DNA of 64,000 bases, taken from positions 4,757,853 to 4,821,852 of the forward strand of contig NC_084768.1 of NCBI RefSeq assembly GCF_028858725.1, in the 5' to 3' direction. A program made the position numbers and the translations under genes. The notes beneath the pieces were generated by a model. It searched no databases, had not been told where the DNA came from, and saw nothing but the letters and a program-made list of their open reading frames with translations. This DNA comes from Colius striatus (lineage: Eukaryota > Chordata > Aves > Coliiformes > Coliidae). This document shows, piece by piece, positions 35,263-50,200 of this stretch; position 1 is the first letter of the stretch, and every line of letters starts with the position of its first letter.

Positions 35263-38200
35263 CTGCAACACACAGAAGCAGAAGATTAGATTCGTATCAA
35301 AGATGAGCTTCAAAACATGAAAGGGAATTGTGCCTGTGGACTGAGACAAGGAACAGAAGCGTACAGTAACATTTCTTCTCCCAGCAGTTCCCAACGGAAC
35401 TGTGTAATTTAATAGATGCCATTTCTCCTACCACAGGTACTCGTGGCAAAACAGTAAGAATATGGCTGGAGCAGATGCAGACAGAGCACAACACACTCAG
35501 AATGGAGCACCTAACACTTTTGCAAGCAGTCCTGGGCTCATAGAGACTCTTAGCTCTCTTGGTAAGCGTGCCTCCAAATCTGAACAGTAGGCCTCTGGTT
35601 ATGAAATCTACAGGCTCTTGAATGACTTTGTAGACCCCTGAAGAATAATCACGAGGAATGAGAGCTGCATTTTTGCCGTGAGCTTTGTATTGTTTATTCT
35701 AATTCTTTAAAAATCTCACTAAAAATTTGATACCTCATTAAAATTATGAAAGAACATTATAACATCATCTGAAGTTGGGAGTGGTGTTTGCTATTACTCT
35801 GTTATTAAAAACCATCAAGTACTGTGGACACCACTAAAAAGTGAAATCCCTGCAGAGAGGGAAATGTGTGAGATCCTGCGGCAGATCTGTACAATACATT
35901 GTTTCCCACAGAAAGAGTTACAGACCTCCTAGAATCTCACAGAAAAATGGTACTTCTCAACAGCCAGCACTGAATGCCTTACTTTTTCTAAGGGATTAAA
36001 CCAGTCTCACATAGACTGGGAGGTGGGGATAAGGGGCTTTAAAGGCCAAACCTTTTATACGTGACACAGGATAGAGCATCTCATTAGTGTGTGCGAATAA
36101 AGGTTGGAAGCCTAAGCTCCAAAGTGCCTCAGAAAAGCCACTTTCTGTCTTGAGATTAAAAATCTCACTTGTATGAAATTTTTTTATGTAACCCTGTATT
36201 GCTGTGGAGCCAGTATACCATCTGTTGTTACTGTAAATGAAAGTGGAACTATAAAATACTGCTGTATTTCATAGTGTTCTACCAAGACATTTACCAAATG
36301 GCTCACATCTTGGTGAGTGAAGTAAATCTGATAAGTGAAGTAAGTCTGAAAAATAACAAGTTCTTCCAATTTTTCCTAGATACAAATATGATTTAATATT
36401 TTAGTTAGCTATGGAGTCCATTTCCAAGCATCATTATCTTAATAAATAACAAAACAAGTTGACCTATTGTTGATGAATTTAAAGATATTTAGCAGTCTAA
36501 GAAATAGTTTCGGGCCTCTTTGAATCTGAGATTTCATATTAGATACCCTCAACAGAACTCTTACTGAAGCCTGAATTTTCAATTTGAGAGAAACTGTTCC
36601 TACAGTTTCCTGGAGGATGTCCTGATCTCACTCCAGCATCTTAGTGAAATCTTGAAATACAGACTACTCAATGCAAGAAGTATAGACCATCCTGTACTGC
36701 TGTGGGGGCTTTCACATAAAAAAGTTGGCATCTAGAGACATATGCAGAACAATATAAGAAATAAGCTTCAAGAAATGTGAATGCTAAATGATTGTTATTT
36801 ATTTGCAGAAGGTCAACAATGTCTAAATGGTAACTCCATTATGTTTTTAATAATGCTAGTGGTGAAAGTATTTACCATGCATTCATCCATAAGCACCGTG
36901 GGTTCAAGTAGCGTGTTTGCTTTAAATATTTGACCATTCCATCCTTTGAAGCTAACAGACATCTTCTGGCCTCCTGATTTATTTAACCCCCACATTGGTG
37001 TGTTCAGACAATGCACTGTGATGCTCTGGGTTGCTTCTGAGCTCAGTAAATGAAGGAAGTTCATCTGGACTTTTCCAACGCCGAACTCCAGCTAAGTTCC
37101 AAGAGAAACACATTGTTAGGCTTATGAGTGGATTATGCTGAATGGCCCCAGCAGCACAAAGAGTCATGTATATCAATGTGAGGTGTCCAGGGGAAGGAGA
37201 ATGTATATATGTTTATACATTGGAGTCAATGCCAAAGAGAGCTGTTAGGTTCTGTTACAGTGATTATTATAAACAGAAGATTTCATCAGATGTTTTCAAA
37301 GCTTAAATATAAACCTTTGCTAATGCCTAAGACAGGGTTGAAACACAGGTTGGCAGCAAACACTACTTTCGAATAAGGAAGTCAAAACAAATTACTTTGA
37401 TTCAAAGATGTTATTAGCAGCAGTATTTTAACTGCAGTCACATTATTCTGATGTTTAATCATCTTAGGCAACAGGTTCTGGCAATACCTACATCCCATTA
37501 CAAATCAAAATGTTCTTCTGCATACTTTGATTTTAGGCAGAAAACGTAGTTACTTGTTACTCAGGAACTCCAAGACTAGGTCATATTCAGGGATCTTTCA
37601 AATGTAGGAACTGTATGAGAACTTTATGATATTTCTGGTGCTCTTCAGTGACTACAGTGTATATGCAAAACCCTCTTCCCTCAGGTTTAAGGACTACATG
37701 TAAAGAGGAGCATGGACTAATGATATAAAGGAAACCAGTCTGTGCCTAACGGTGTTTAAAAGTAGCTAAGTGTTGAAAAGTGCTTATAATTTTCTTTCTT
37801 CCCACTGCAATGACCTCAGCATCTTTACACTTCGCTCCCCTGAGTGGTGAGTTACTGATGTAGCTTAGAAGCATTTCAGGCTTACTTCTATGGCTCGGAT
37901 GGAAAAGTAAAATAATGCTTTCAGCATGGAAGTTGAACAAAGTGAGAGCTACACTAATATATTGTCTCTGGAAAATCTGTAACTTCGGTAATAGAATATA
38001 TAATGTGTCCATCCACAACGATGCCCATTAAAAAAACCAACCCTGAAATCTAATATATTTTCATAAGTTAGGTAAATAGCTATTCATTTGTTCAGAGTTC
38101 CAGCACAGATACATTCTTTCTGGAAGCAATGCATACCTTTGTCACAGACTGTGGTGTTAAACATGTCTGACCACCTGCAGTGAAGTTGCAGAAAACTTCA

Positions 38201-41200
38201 ATAGCATCAGAAGGACATCCAATATTTGGGTCAATCCAGTATTTTCCTGTTAGTATATAATCCCATGAAAAATAAAACCAAAGTATAATTGTTACTAAAC
38301 AATTAGTTAAAATAGTGATACTTTTGGGCAAGTATTAGATATATTACCACCATAGATTCACTGTGAAATAGAAGGAATGTGAAAGTTTTCTGTTGTTATA
38401 GTTCTACTACTAAAAGATATTGAGAAAAATTATCATAACCATTCAGTTTGAATTACATACACAATACATTTGAATATTGTCATAGTTTCAGAAGTATTTT
38501 ATCTTTCTTCAGCTAAGTAGTGAGAACAAACAGTATTTCCAAACTTCTCTTTCTGTATTAAAACTAAACTTTTTCTCTTTGGGCCTGGCTTTAAACAGAC
38601 AGTATATTCAGGAATCTAAAATAGCAATCCAAATTCTCTCTCTCTCACAGCATCCTGAAGATCCTTTCTTTCTCCACTATCTTTCTGCCACTAGAGACTT
38701 CTACGTGACATACACTAGGGAAGGTAATAAGGAGTATTTGCCATTGTGAATCCATGGAATTTGGTCCAATAAAAGAAACAGGACACATACAAATTATATC
38801 AGAATTTAGCTTCCCTTAATTTATGGCCAGATATGGCTCTACAATTTATAAAGGTACATGTGCATCCTTTGAAGTGGAGACTGTGTCAGTGACCTCTGTG
38901 GCCCTTGGACTGAGATTTGTTTAGGAGGGCACAGTTCTAATAAGGGTTAGGCTTATCTCTACTAGATTCTTAAGTAATTGATCCATCCTTATATATGGCA
39001 AAGAACAGCGATTTCCTTGTAACCTCTAACTTTATTTCCCATTTCTTCCTTAGATTATTAATACTAATAGTTGATTACAGGCATATTTACAGGTGTTTAT
39101 TATGTTATTAGTCACTGAAATGGAATTATGTCATGGTACTGACATTACAGGTTTAAATAATTATTTCCTATTTGAAATATTGATTCAGGATCTTCTAGGA
39201 TACAACTACTGTCAGTGTGTCTGACAGTGGTAGTGTATTGTGTACAGTTTTCTCATTAGGAATCTAGAATTTGAACCACACAAAATTCATTACAAGATTA
39301 GCTATAAATACCTGGGAAACTTATGTTCACAACATTGGACTTTGTTTCTGGACACTTTTGTTTACTTATATATAATCTGTCTCTAATACACTATTAGATA
39401 GCTACATACTTTAATCTTTTACCTTAAATAAAGATAAAATAAAAATAGCTGTGACAGGCACACTGTAAGAGAATTTTAATATATAAAGTAACATTTGGAA
39501 GCAACACATTTCAAAGCCTACTTGTGTTCAAGCTTTAATAAAAGTGGGCACTTACCATCTGAAACTTTACGCTCACAGTTAAGCAAATCCCTGCAGATGC
39601 GTGCTGGGTTATCCCGTGTGCCAAGAGGGTTCTTGATGCTGTGCAGTAAATTGCTAAGGTAGTGCAGCGTTTTGAATATCTCTGTACTGTGATCTAGTAA
39701 AGTTACTTCAGTATTCTGGTATTTCTGCCAAGGGCCATTAGCAAATGTGTTACCACAAAAAAGTATCATGACAACATTATATGCAGTAAAGGTCAAATGG
39801 CCATTGAGTAGCCGGACAGTTGCAAAGTATTTATAATGCATGCAATCAGCCATATAAAACAGAGTAAAAATGGCATAGCCCCATAATAAAATTAGTACAT
39901 TTTATTAAAATTATCAGAGTTATGAATTTGCAGGTAGATTAAGATCATGCAAATATGTCATTTGTTGACACAAAAATGCACATGGAGGAAGAAAAAAAAG
40001 AAAGAAATTAATGTGTTTTTTAAGTATACTGAGCAGCTTCAGATTTTGGACAGTGAAAATTCCCCTTAGGCTTAACCTAGAAAATATATGCAATGCATCT
40101 GACTTCACCCACGCAAGCAATTTCCTTGCAATCAGTGGGACCACACACTTGCATGTATGTCGGTACTTTTTGGATCAAGGTCTAAATGCTGCTCTCATTA
40201 TCCATGGCTGAACAGATACAGCCCGCTGTGTGTGATAGTCAGTACATTTCCATTACTGCTAATCATGCTAAAAAGGCAGAAATGCTGCTGTTCTTCTTAA
40301 CTTCAACTTTATCTTATAAATCCTAGCACGTTTAATTATAGTCTGTAGTAATTACATGCTGTCCATGATTCACTTTAAGTCTCTTAGAGAAGTCTTGTTC
40401 CGTCCTCAAAAAGTAGAACTATAGTTGCATGCCCTACATGAGGATGTAAATACATCAAAATTACCTCCATCTGCAGCGCAGCATTTGACTCAAACAAAGC
40501 TTGAACAGCAGCACTGATGTCCACTTGTTTCTGACAAAAAAATGTTTCAGAGTGTAAAAAAATGAATAAGAATATTCTAAGGTGCAGGTGGCAAATGCTT
40601 TGAGCACTGGAGCAACATATATGATAGCTTTGCTAGTTTGTCATTTTAGAAAACACTTTGCTGTAAACTCTTACTTTTAAAATAGGATCCTCCCTTCCAT
40701 TTCAAACAATGCAAGCATACACACAGAAAAATCATATTTGGTTTTTATTAGTACCCCCATACCGAATTGAAAGATCACACTCTTGGAACCTGAAAAAAGA
40801 GACTATAATAGTTGTTACAGACTGATATCCCAACTTATTCCTTCCAGACACTCCATTGATATACTTCAGAAAGCTGATCTAGGCAAGTGTGAAAAGGTGT
40901 TATTACTTTACAGAGAAGCACAGAAAGAATATCTCAGTGAGCCATCATCAGCTGACAGATCAAAGTAGTCTTCATGATGGATGAACAAATACTGACTGCT
41001 TTGAAAGAGAAAGGAGAAGCTTTCTCTGAAGGAGAAAGCCTGTTTCTTGCATGTCTTTATTTCCTATACTTTTCACCCACATTTTCTGCACTGTGTGATG
41101 TATATACCAGAGACAGACAATGGGTTTATTTATTTTTAAAGAGTTAAGTCACTCATACAAGCATCTAGGCTCTCAGATTACATGTATCATTACAGCTTTA

Positions 41201-44200
41201 TGACACTTCAGTAGTGAGTCTGTCTTAGTGGGTATAATCCCACAACAATCTCGCTGTGTACATATAGGGAGAACATCGGGACCAGAAGTAGCACACAATT
41301 TTCCATTGCTATATTTCAGAGTGTTAAAATACAGAACAGGAGAAAAACATTTTGGAGTATGCCCTTGAGTGTTGCCTGCTGAGAGGTCAACAGTGTGGCA
41401 GAAATGTATTACTATAGTGACTGAAGTTGTAGAAAAATGTATTTGCACTTTCTGTGCAGTGATGGAACAAGCGATACATTTGAAGAGGATGCTGCTGTTT
41501 TCATGTTCAAAAAGGACTGTATTGTAGGTTAGAGTTGTTACAGAACTTACTCGTGGTCCTGGTGGTCCAGGTGGCCCCTGGAAAATGAGAGAAACCAGAT
41601 ATTAGATGCTTCACGTGTTTATATGATGCAATCACAATGGAAAAATACAGGCTTGTTATTTTAAGCACTTACAGGTGGTCCTGGCTGGCCCTGAGGTCCC
41701 TGAGGCCCCTAGAAGAAATGGAAATAAAATACAAGTTATATATGTAAAACCAGAGATATTCATTTATGTATTTCTTAAATCTCAAAATGCCACAATACGT
41801 ACAAAGAAGATGTGATATTAGTTTTGGTAAAGCTGTGGATGATTAGTTACTACTGTTAAAGTACCATACTCTGTTAATGTGAATATTCCTGCTAGAATTG
41901 CTGCGTCTGATTACCTGTTTATCCAATTACTGACTTTTGATTTTAAGGGAACATTAGGAGCCATACCAAGTATGTGCTATACCTTGTGTCAGCATTATAT
42001 TCATTTTGCCAGTACAAGCACTACAAGGGGAGAATGATCACAAAAGCATCGTAAATAATGTTACGTGTAGCTGTGAAAAAATATCTGATCTGCTTTACTC
42101 CATGAATATCTGCTAGACATTTATTGTCTTATCAACAGTGTCAGTTCTCAGCCAGAACATATGTTCATTGTTTAACAGTGACATTATGGGTTCATATTCA
42201 AGAAGTTCTGCTGTTATTTCCTCATCATAAGTGGTATCATTTTAGCGTGTAGGATGATGCAGTTGGGATGAGAGGAGGAAGAGAAATAGCTCTTTTCCCT
42301 GTCTTATGGTGCTTACAATGCACATAGTCTCAATCCAAGTTTTAGGCTTGTCTGAGGGTTGGGCATGGACCCTCCCAAAAACAATAACCACATCAGAATT
42401 TTCCTTTGAGTAACTAGTCACATTAAGATGGAATGATTATTTACCTATATTATCAATATACAGTGATACTTGGGTTTGTGAGATTCTCTTCTTCAATCTC
42501 TATATGCTCAAAGTCCCTAGGAGCTGCTATAACATAAACAGCAGCAAGAACAGTGACAAGGAAAAGAATATGTGGCAGTGCTTTAATATGAGCAAAGACC
42601 TGTATCACGTATAGTAAAACCTTTTAACTTAACTGAGTTAATTTAAGCAAAACATTCTTTAGCCAGTGCTGCTTGTACCAATTATTTGAGCACATTCCAA
42701 GCAAAAGTCCTCCTCCACCAATACAGTCACGCTGGTATAAGTCACTACTAAAAGAGAAATAATCTTATCTGACATGACCATGCTGGCAAATACTGTGAAA
42801 TTGATCTAGTCAAAGAGGTATTAAGTTGTAAATCACTTAATATAGTAGTAAGAAGTATGGCTGCTGGGAGATTTCACAGCAAGATCCATGTGTCACTGCA
42901 TCATGCCACAACTGCTGAACTTTCACCGTACTTACAAGCTGTCACCAGCAAGAGAAGCTGGAAATGGTTAAAGAATGGCTACACTCAATCCAGCATTAAT
43001 TTATGTATATTTAAAAAAGGAACTACAAGGCAGATAAGAGTGTCTGAAGTCACTGAGTCCGAATGTATCAGGAGGATACCAGCTGCATTTCTTACTATCG
43101 TTAGACAGATTTGTAAGGCATAGTACATAGTAGGTACTGTGGAATCTATCTGTTAGGGGTTACAGTGACCTCCACACTTCTGCCCAGCTTAAGTATCCCT
43201 GCACATCATCTGCACTGGCTGTGCCAGAGGGGCTCAGATACTGGATTATGAAGGATGTGAGAAGTGGGGGCAATCATGTAGTTCCTAGCACCAGATCTAT
43301 ACCAACAAAGCTATTCTGAGGAACCGCAAATGGCTTTGAGGCCAGGACTGACATTTTACATGTATTATTTGGAACACAGGGGAGAATAAAATCTGAAGTG
43401 ATTTCTTGGTGTTTAGAGAGATGGTCTTCCTAAGAGGACCTTAATGACATAAGCTCTAGGGACTGTAAATATTGTCAGCTTTTCAAGTGGTACATCTTGA
43501 CCCCATGTATTTATGTTTCATCCACTAACAGCTGTACAAAGGGCTCTAAGTCATCTTTTAGGTCATTATTTACTGATATGTTATAAAGATATTAATGACT
43601 GGTGTTGGAAAATGGAAATCAAAGAATAAGTCTTTTTAGCATATATAGTAGTACAGAAATCCCTATGGATTCTCTGGCAAATACTTTGCTGCTTTTTACT
43701 CTTCTGAGTTGGGTTATTGCCCAGCTTGAAATTTCCTTTAAATCCTATTACTATGAAATAGATATAAAACATTATTGTTGTTATTACTTATTACTGCAAA
43801 ACAGATGAGAGATGACCTTCACTGTTTTGGGGTAGTCCTTCAGCTCTGGAAATCAACTGAGTTTCACATAGCTACTCTGTTTTACACCAGCTGAGAAGGC
43901 TGACCTCCACATTTAATTAACCAGATCAGCAATTGAGGTGCTGTTAAGACTGCTGCAGGATACCTTCAGTTTCCTGTGTATATGTTAGTGGACTATGTGA
44001 TCATGCTTGATGAAGTATGTTTAGTATAAAATGAAAGAGGAAGTGTGAAAAAGAAACTTGAGAAATGAATTTGACAGTGTAAGGATATATTTGTTTATCT
44101 TGGTTAAAGAATTGATTATGCAAATACCAAGTCAAGGCAAAGCACAAAGTCTTCAAACAGTTTGTCCCTAAGTAACCGCTGCTCTCTGATGAATAGATGT

Positions 44201-47200
44201 CCTTGTTCTGAGTGCTGAGATTTAGACATTCCAGTGGATTTTTCAGATGACTGAATGCTTCAGTTAATATTCTGTGTTCTTGGCATGTGTCACAATTTTA
44301 GGACTCAAAAAGTCTTGGGACAAGAACATTTCAAGTATATATGGTTTCTGAGAGAACTGAATATTTTGAAAATCAAAACCTGCACTGTTCCAATGAATTG
44401 AAGGTATTTTGCAAAAAAGGAATGTCATTTGTCTTGATTCACTGTCTCCTTGCCAATAAAATCCACATGAAACAAATGTTAACATGGAATGTTATTTATT
44501 AACTATAGTGAACTACTTTGGGGGATATTCCATTTCTTAAATGCATTAAAACTCCAGAGGACTGTATCAATTACCTTTACAAGCCTTTAAAATATAACAA
44601 AACTGCACAGAGTGTGTTGAAAACCTTGTAGACATGTTATAAGTATTCTTACTGTTGCAGATCACCAAAATAAGGTTAAATTTCATCTTTAATGGATTAA
44701 GCTAATTGCTAAATCTTTTACTGGAATGTACAGGATTACCTTTACAAATCTACTTAATTTACCCTTTGATCACATTAGAATTTAAGTGAGGAAAAGCATA
44801 ATTCCAGTTCCTAAGTACAAAAGCAGAGAATAGAACAGTTAGTTTTAATGTGTTCTTTAATCATTTAATCACCCAATTTGAGTGCTAGTACAGAAGTTCA
44901 AAGGCCAAATCCCCAGTCTTTTTCTAATACTGTAAAGCCCTGATTCTCCATTTAATGATAGAGATGCTAAAAGTTGAAAACATGAATAATCTCAAGGACT
45001 TTTGCATTTCCATGGTGCCTGTAATTTTATGAGAAACAAAAAGTGATTTTAACAAAAAGCCTGATAACATCTTCCAGTAGAGCAGCGTGATACAAAATAC
45101 AGAACGGTAGCCACCAACAACTGTAAATCTAAGATAAAACAAGGTAATAGACAATTAAAGGTTATGCATTGTCATATTTTATCTTTTTTTCATCTTGGAG
45201 GTAGTCAAGAACACATTACCCAAAGAGATTATACAAACTCCATCCCTGAGTTTCCAAGATCCAGTTGAATAAAGCCTTGAGTAATGTGACTCTTTTAAAC
45301 AGGAAGTTGGTCTACAAATGTCTTGAGATCCCTTACAACCTGGATTGTACTATGACTCTATATTATAATCCATTATGTGACATGCCATTAAAAAAAACAA
45401 ACATGAAAACACACTTTTGGAAATGTCAGAATCCTAAAACAAGATTCCAAAATGGATCCCATCTTTTTCTAAGTGTTTCAGTCATGGTGATTTGAAGATT
45501 TGGAATTGAAATACAATTTTGATTGAAAAGTTTTAGAAAACTGCTTCTGACTTATAAATTTTTGTCCAGAAATAGCCTACAGGACCTGAACTTTGGCTTC
45601 CCACTGACCTCAACAAGGAGACATGATTGTACATTCCATGTTTTCCAGGACATAAAAGGATGTTTCTTTCTAGTAATGAACACTGTACCCCTGATGGGAC
45701 TACAAACTGTAACTAAAACTTGAGCTGTTTTTTTTAACAGCTCAAAGTTAAAAGTTGAAATGTTTGTGATTTTAGGAGAAATGCCAATATCAATTTTAAA
45801 GACATAATTCAGGCTTGGAGTACACAGTTGGCTGAAAATAATTTTCTTTCCTTTGTATCTGAAAATATTTGGAAATAAATCCTTTTCTTGGCTACATAAT
45901 ATAAACTTGTGTATGACCTAAAGTTAAACATTCTGCTTCGGAAGACAGTCTTATGAAATTAGTTCATCTTGATGAATTCCAGAAGTTCTTTAGGAAACAA
46001 TTCCTTAAACAGCAGCACCAATAAGGGAAACAGGTGTTTCTTGTTCACCATTTTGCATGGGGTTTATTATTATTTTCTAAATATCAGCATTTTCAGCTCA
46101 ATGATGTCATAGCAATTCTTATGAACAAACAGTAGAAAGACAGTTAAGATGGTTAATAGCAACACAAATGAAAAAAACCCAGTTCTTATTTTGATATAGC
46201 AATTATCTCAAGAGGATTAAAATTGAAAAGGAAAGTTCCCTAAGACACATACAACCAACTTAGTTCCAAGCCTTAATTCTTGAAGCAGTTTTTGCAAAAC
46301 TTTTTTAAGGCAGTTGGGTTGGACTTGTACACAGATGGTTGCTAAAAGCAAAACACAATAAGGCAAGAGAAACAAAATGATTTTAAGTGTGGTGGGATGA
46401 AATGCAGGGTAAGAGCAACAGGAGCAAGATGACACTGTCTAGTTACTGGAAAAGGATCCAATTATAAATCTGACATATAAAATATTGTCACAGAATCACA
46501 GAATGGTTGGGGTTGGAAGAGACCTCAAGAAATCATCTAGTCCAAGCCCCTGTTAAAGCAAATCCATCTAGACCAGGTCACACAGGAACATATCCAGGTG
46601 CGTTCTGAAGTCCTCCAGAGAAGGAGATTCCACACCCTCCCAGGGCAGCCTGTGTCAGGGCTCCATCAGACTTACAATAAAATAATTTTTCCTTATGTTT
46701 GAGTGGAACTTTTTGTCTTTTAGCTTTTTTCCATAACCCCTTGTCCCATCACTTGAGACAACAGAAAAAAGTGCTGCTCCATCCTCTTGACATACATATT
46801 TTAAATACTTTTAAGTATGAATGAGATCCTCCCTCAGTCTCTTCTCTAGGCTAAATAGCCTCAGTTCCTGCAGCCTTTCCTCATAAGGAACATACTCCAG
46901 TCCCCTGATCATCTTGGTGGCCCTGCACTGATGTCTCTCCAGCAGTTCCCTGTCCCTCTTGAGCTGGGGAGCCCAAAACGGGACGCAGGACTCCAGATGA
47001 GGCCTCACCAGGGCAGAGTAGAGGGGTGGATGTTGTACTTAGGGAAATGGTCTAGTGGTTGATAGGGCTAGGACAAAGGCTGGACTTGATGATCCTAAAG
47101 ATTTCTTCTACACAAAATAATTCTATGATTCTGTGACCTGCTGGCCACACTACTTAATGCCCCTAAGATGCCATTTGCCTCTTGGCTATGAGGGCACATT

Positions 47201-50200
47201 GATGGTTCATGTTTAATTTGCTGTACACCAGAACTTTCAGGTCTCTCTTCACAGAGCTGCTCTCAGAGATATCAGCTATCACTGTATTCATATTCATTGT
47301 AAATATGATAATTTAATAGCTTTTTATATAGCCATTATCAGTTGGAGACTTTACTAGCTCTAACAATTTAAATTTATTAAAACAATTTATGAATGTACAA
47401 AAACTAATGTCATATTCTCATTGAAAAATAAGAGACAGTAACTTCACAATCAATGCTGTTTACTGCCAGTACAGTTAGCATGCATGACACGGACACTCTT
47501 CCTCAGCCCTAGGCTTCTCCTGGACTTCTCCCTCTCCAGACCAGCTGATACAGACATATGAACATGTGTATGCACACTGTGCTGTGAGGTATTGGAGTAC
47601 TCACAACAAATATGGCAAAGAATTTTTCTTTTAGATCTGAACTGGGACAAATTTGGAGTATGTGGCTGTATGTGATCAGGGCTCATACTGCCCGACAGCT
47701 CACACCCACTGCCTGTATCTATATAAGTCAACTTGAACTGGAAAGGGTCAGACTTTTGATCCATGCTACCAGCCTTCTTGTGCTCTCCAGGAGCACATGA
47801 CTGGCATTCAGAGCATGCAAGAGTACATTCAGTGTAATATGGGAATAGTTTCTACACAGCCAAAAAAATGAAACCACCAAAGTTGTTTTATCTTACCATT
47901 TCACCTCTTGTGCCCTTCTCACCTCTCGGTCCCTGTAAGAAAGAGCAGCTGTTAATCCAGTATGCTTTTTAGTCCCCTAGGACTGAAACAAGTAAATTAA
48001 TAGCCATGGGTTTATGCTGCTCACACAAAAAGTCCAGCCTCATCTGTGGAAATATTTACAACTGTGGAGCTTTCATTTTCTTGTACTATCAGAAAACTAA
48101 ACTACTTGAAAACACCTGGCGGTTCCTATATGTGGAAAGCAGTTGTTTTCTTCAGATTATAAACATGGTTTTTCTCAGTAATTTTAACTGTCAGGGTTCT
48201 CTCTGTCAACCAGCTGTATTCTCTACAATGTGATCCACTGTAATAGACCAGTGCTTCACCATCTTAAGCTCATCTTAACTCGGTACTCTCTGTCACTGAA
48301 GAAAACCCCTAGTTACATATCTGCTTTTATTACCCCATTAGTTCTCCTCTTACAATCATATTGGACACTGCTTTTCTATCTCCATGACATTTTTGCCTTA
48401 TTTTGTACTTAAACAGTGTTTCTGAAGACAATAAAAACCTTACAGTTCTTCTTTGGAAGAATTTTGCATCTTGATGGCAGCATTTTGTAACACAGTAATC
48501 TTCATCTGTGTTATTATCAGTAAGAAAGCATTAAACTATTACATTCTAAATGAAGACTATTAAAAGCCTTCATACAAGTACACACAACTGTAAAGTTTTC
48601 GTCCTGAGACTAGAAGTGTGCAGAAAGGCTTAAAGTACTGTCTTTTTTCCCCAAAAGTGGAAAGAAGTCTAATTATAAAAGGAACACTTCCTTTCTCATT
48701 TCTTTTTCACTTGAAAGTATTTGTATTTATTACTTCTATTGTAATTTTTAGACATTCTCATTCACTCCTATTGATCAGACAGAGGAACTTTGGTGGTACA
48801 AAATGCTTCTGAAACTACCTTACACAGCTGGGTAGTCTGCAGACATGAGCCTTAGGGTGCACTTGCTCTGCTTCTGGCACAGGGAACAGGGATGAGGACA
48901 GCCAACAAAATGCTTATGTTGTAACAGGGCCCTCGCCAGCACCTGGAACACCCCAACAAGGGCTGGTGGGCACTCCCAGCATGTCTAGAAGGGCATGTCT
49001 AGAGTTCAGCCTAATCAACACATAAAAAAAAAAGCTACAATGAAATCAAGTGTGAATATTCTCTAGATGTCTCAGTCCCAAGGCTGAGAAAGAATATTCA
49101 AGTAGTAGTTACTATATGTTGTTTTAAATGTTGAGTCACTCACTGCCCCTGTAGCCATGTCCTCTGTGTACTGTCCTTAGACAGAAGGCCATTGCAATGG
49201 CTTTCATCCTTGGTTTTTGCTATTTTTTTTCTTTTTTGTATTATAGATGCTGGAGTCACATATGTTAGCTCAATACCATGCTATAACACGAAGATGGTCT
49301 TGCTAGTTGCTATTCACAAGTAGAAAAATGAGGAGGTTGCTAATTGTAAAACAGCTTATTAAAATAAAGGTAGGCAAAAGTACCAAACTATACAAAAGAG
49401 AAGGGGAACTTACAGGCCTTCCAGCTGGGCCTGTTACTCCATCTTGACCAACAGGGCCAATATATCCCTGTAAACAAGCAACACATTTATTAGTGCACCA
49501 CGTTTTCAAAATTAAGACTATCCTCATGACGTGTCCTGGTTTAAAGTTGCTCAGCACACAGCCTGACAAATACCCAAATGCCCACTGTGATATTCTCTTT
49601 CTGAATACCGAGTGCACGTTGCCACAAAATCAGCAAGGTAGCTCTTTTAATAATTAGCAATATTGGTTTCTGGAAAGCCCACACACTTTCTTTCTATTAT
49701 ATGAAAGCTGGTGCACTAAAACAGTGGAAACTTAAATACTCTGATTACCAAAGACCACATACTTACTGAGCTACCGTCAGCTATATCTTGAACTATATTG
49801 TTGGCCACAAGTACTCGTGTAAGGCTGCCAGTAAATGCTGCTAAAGCATTACTTTCCTGTTCCATTTAATTTAGAGCAAACTGCTCATTTCCTATGTTTG
49901 CCCTGTTTAACAATGTTTAGAAAAAGAAAGTAGCTATTAGGACAAGACCCTAAAGCTGCTGCTCTGCATCTGGTTTACTAAACTAATTTGGTTCTGTGAT
50001 GGCAATGGCAGCAGTAAGAGAAGAATAATTTGTAGTAAGGCCTTCCAGGCTGCAACCTTTCCCCCTTTTTCATTTAATGCTGTAAGCATGATGCAGACTC
50101 ACCAATATTACAAAATGCTAAAGATGCTTCCACACTTTTGGTGAGTAGCAAAGTGGAATGTGATGAAGAATGTGTCATGAGGAATGAGCTAATATAGATT

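Larger units (their letters stand above)
41709..47896 (-). other. COL24A1 6.2-kb intron
   Basis: Contains a degraded plus-strand CR1 tail (45210-45362) and the nested CR1 pair at 46488-47275. No collagen-like exon was found in the rest. Confidence 0.8.

Noticed and set aside
48921-48960. Minus-strand Gly/Pro-rich stretch resembling a collagen exon
   Set aside because: The glycine spacing is irregular ([10 protein letters not shown]) and it lacks flanking splice sites, unlike the perfect triplets in all but one true exon.
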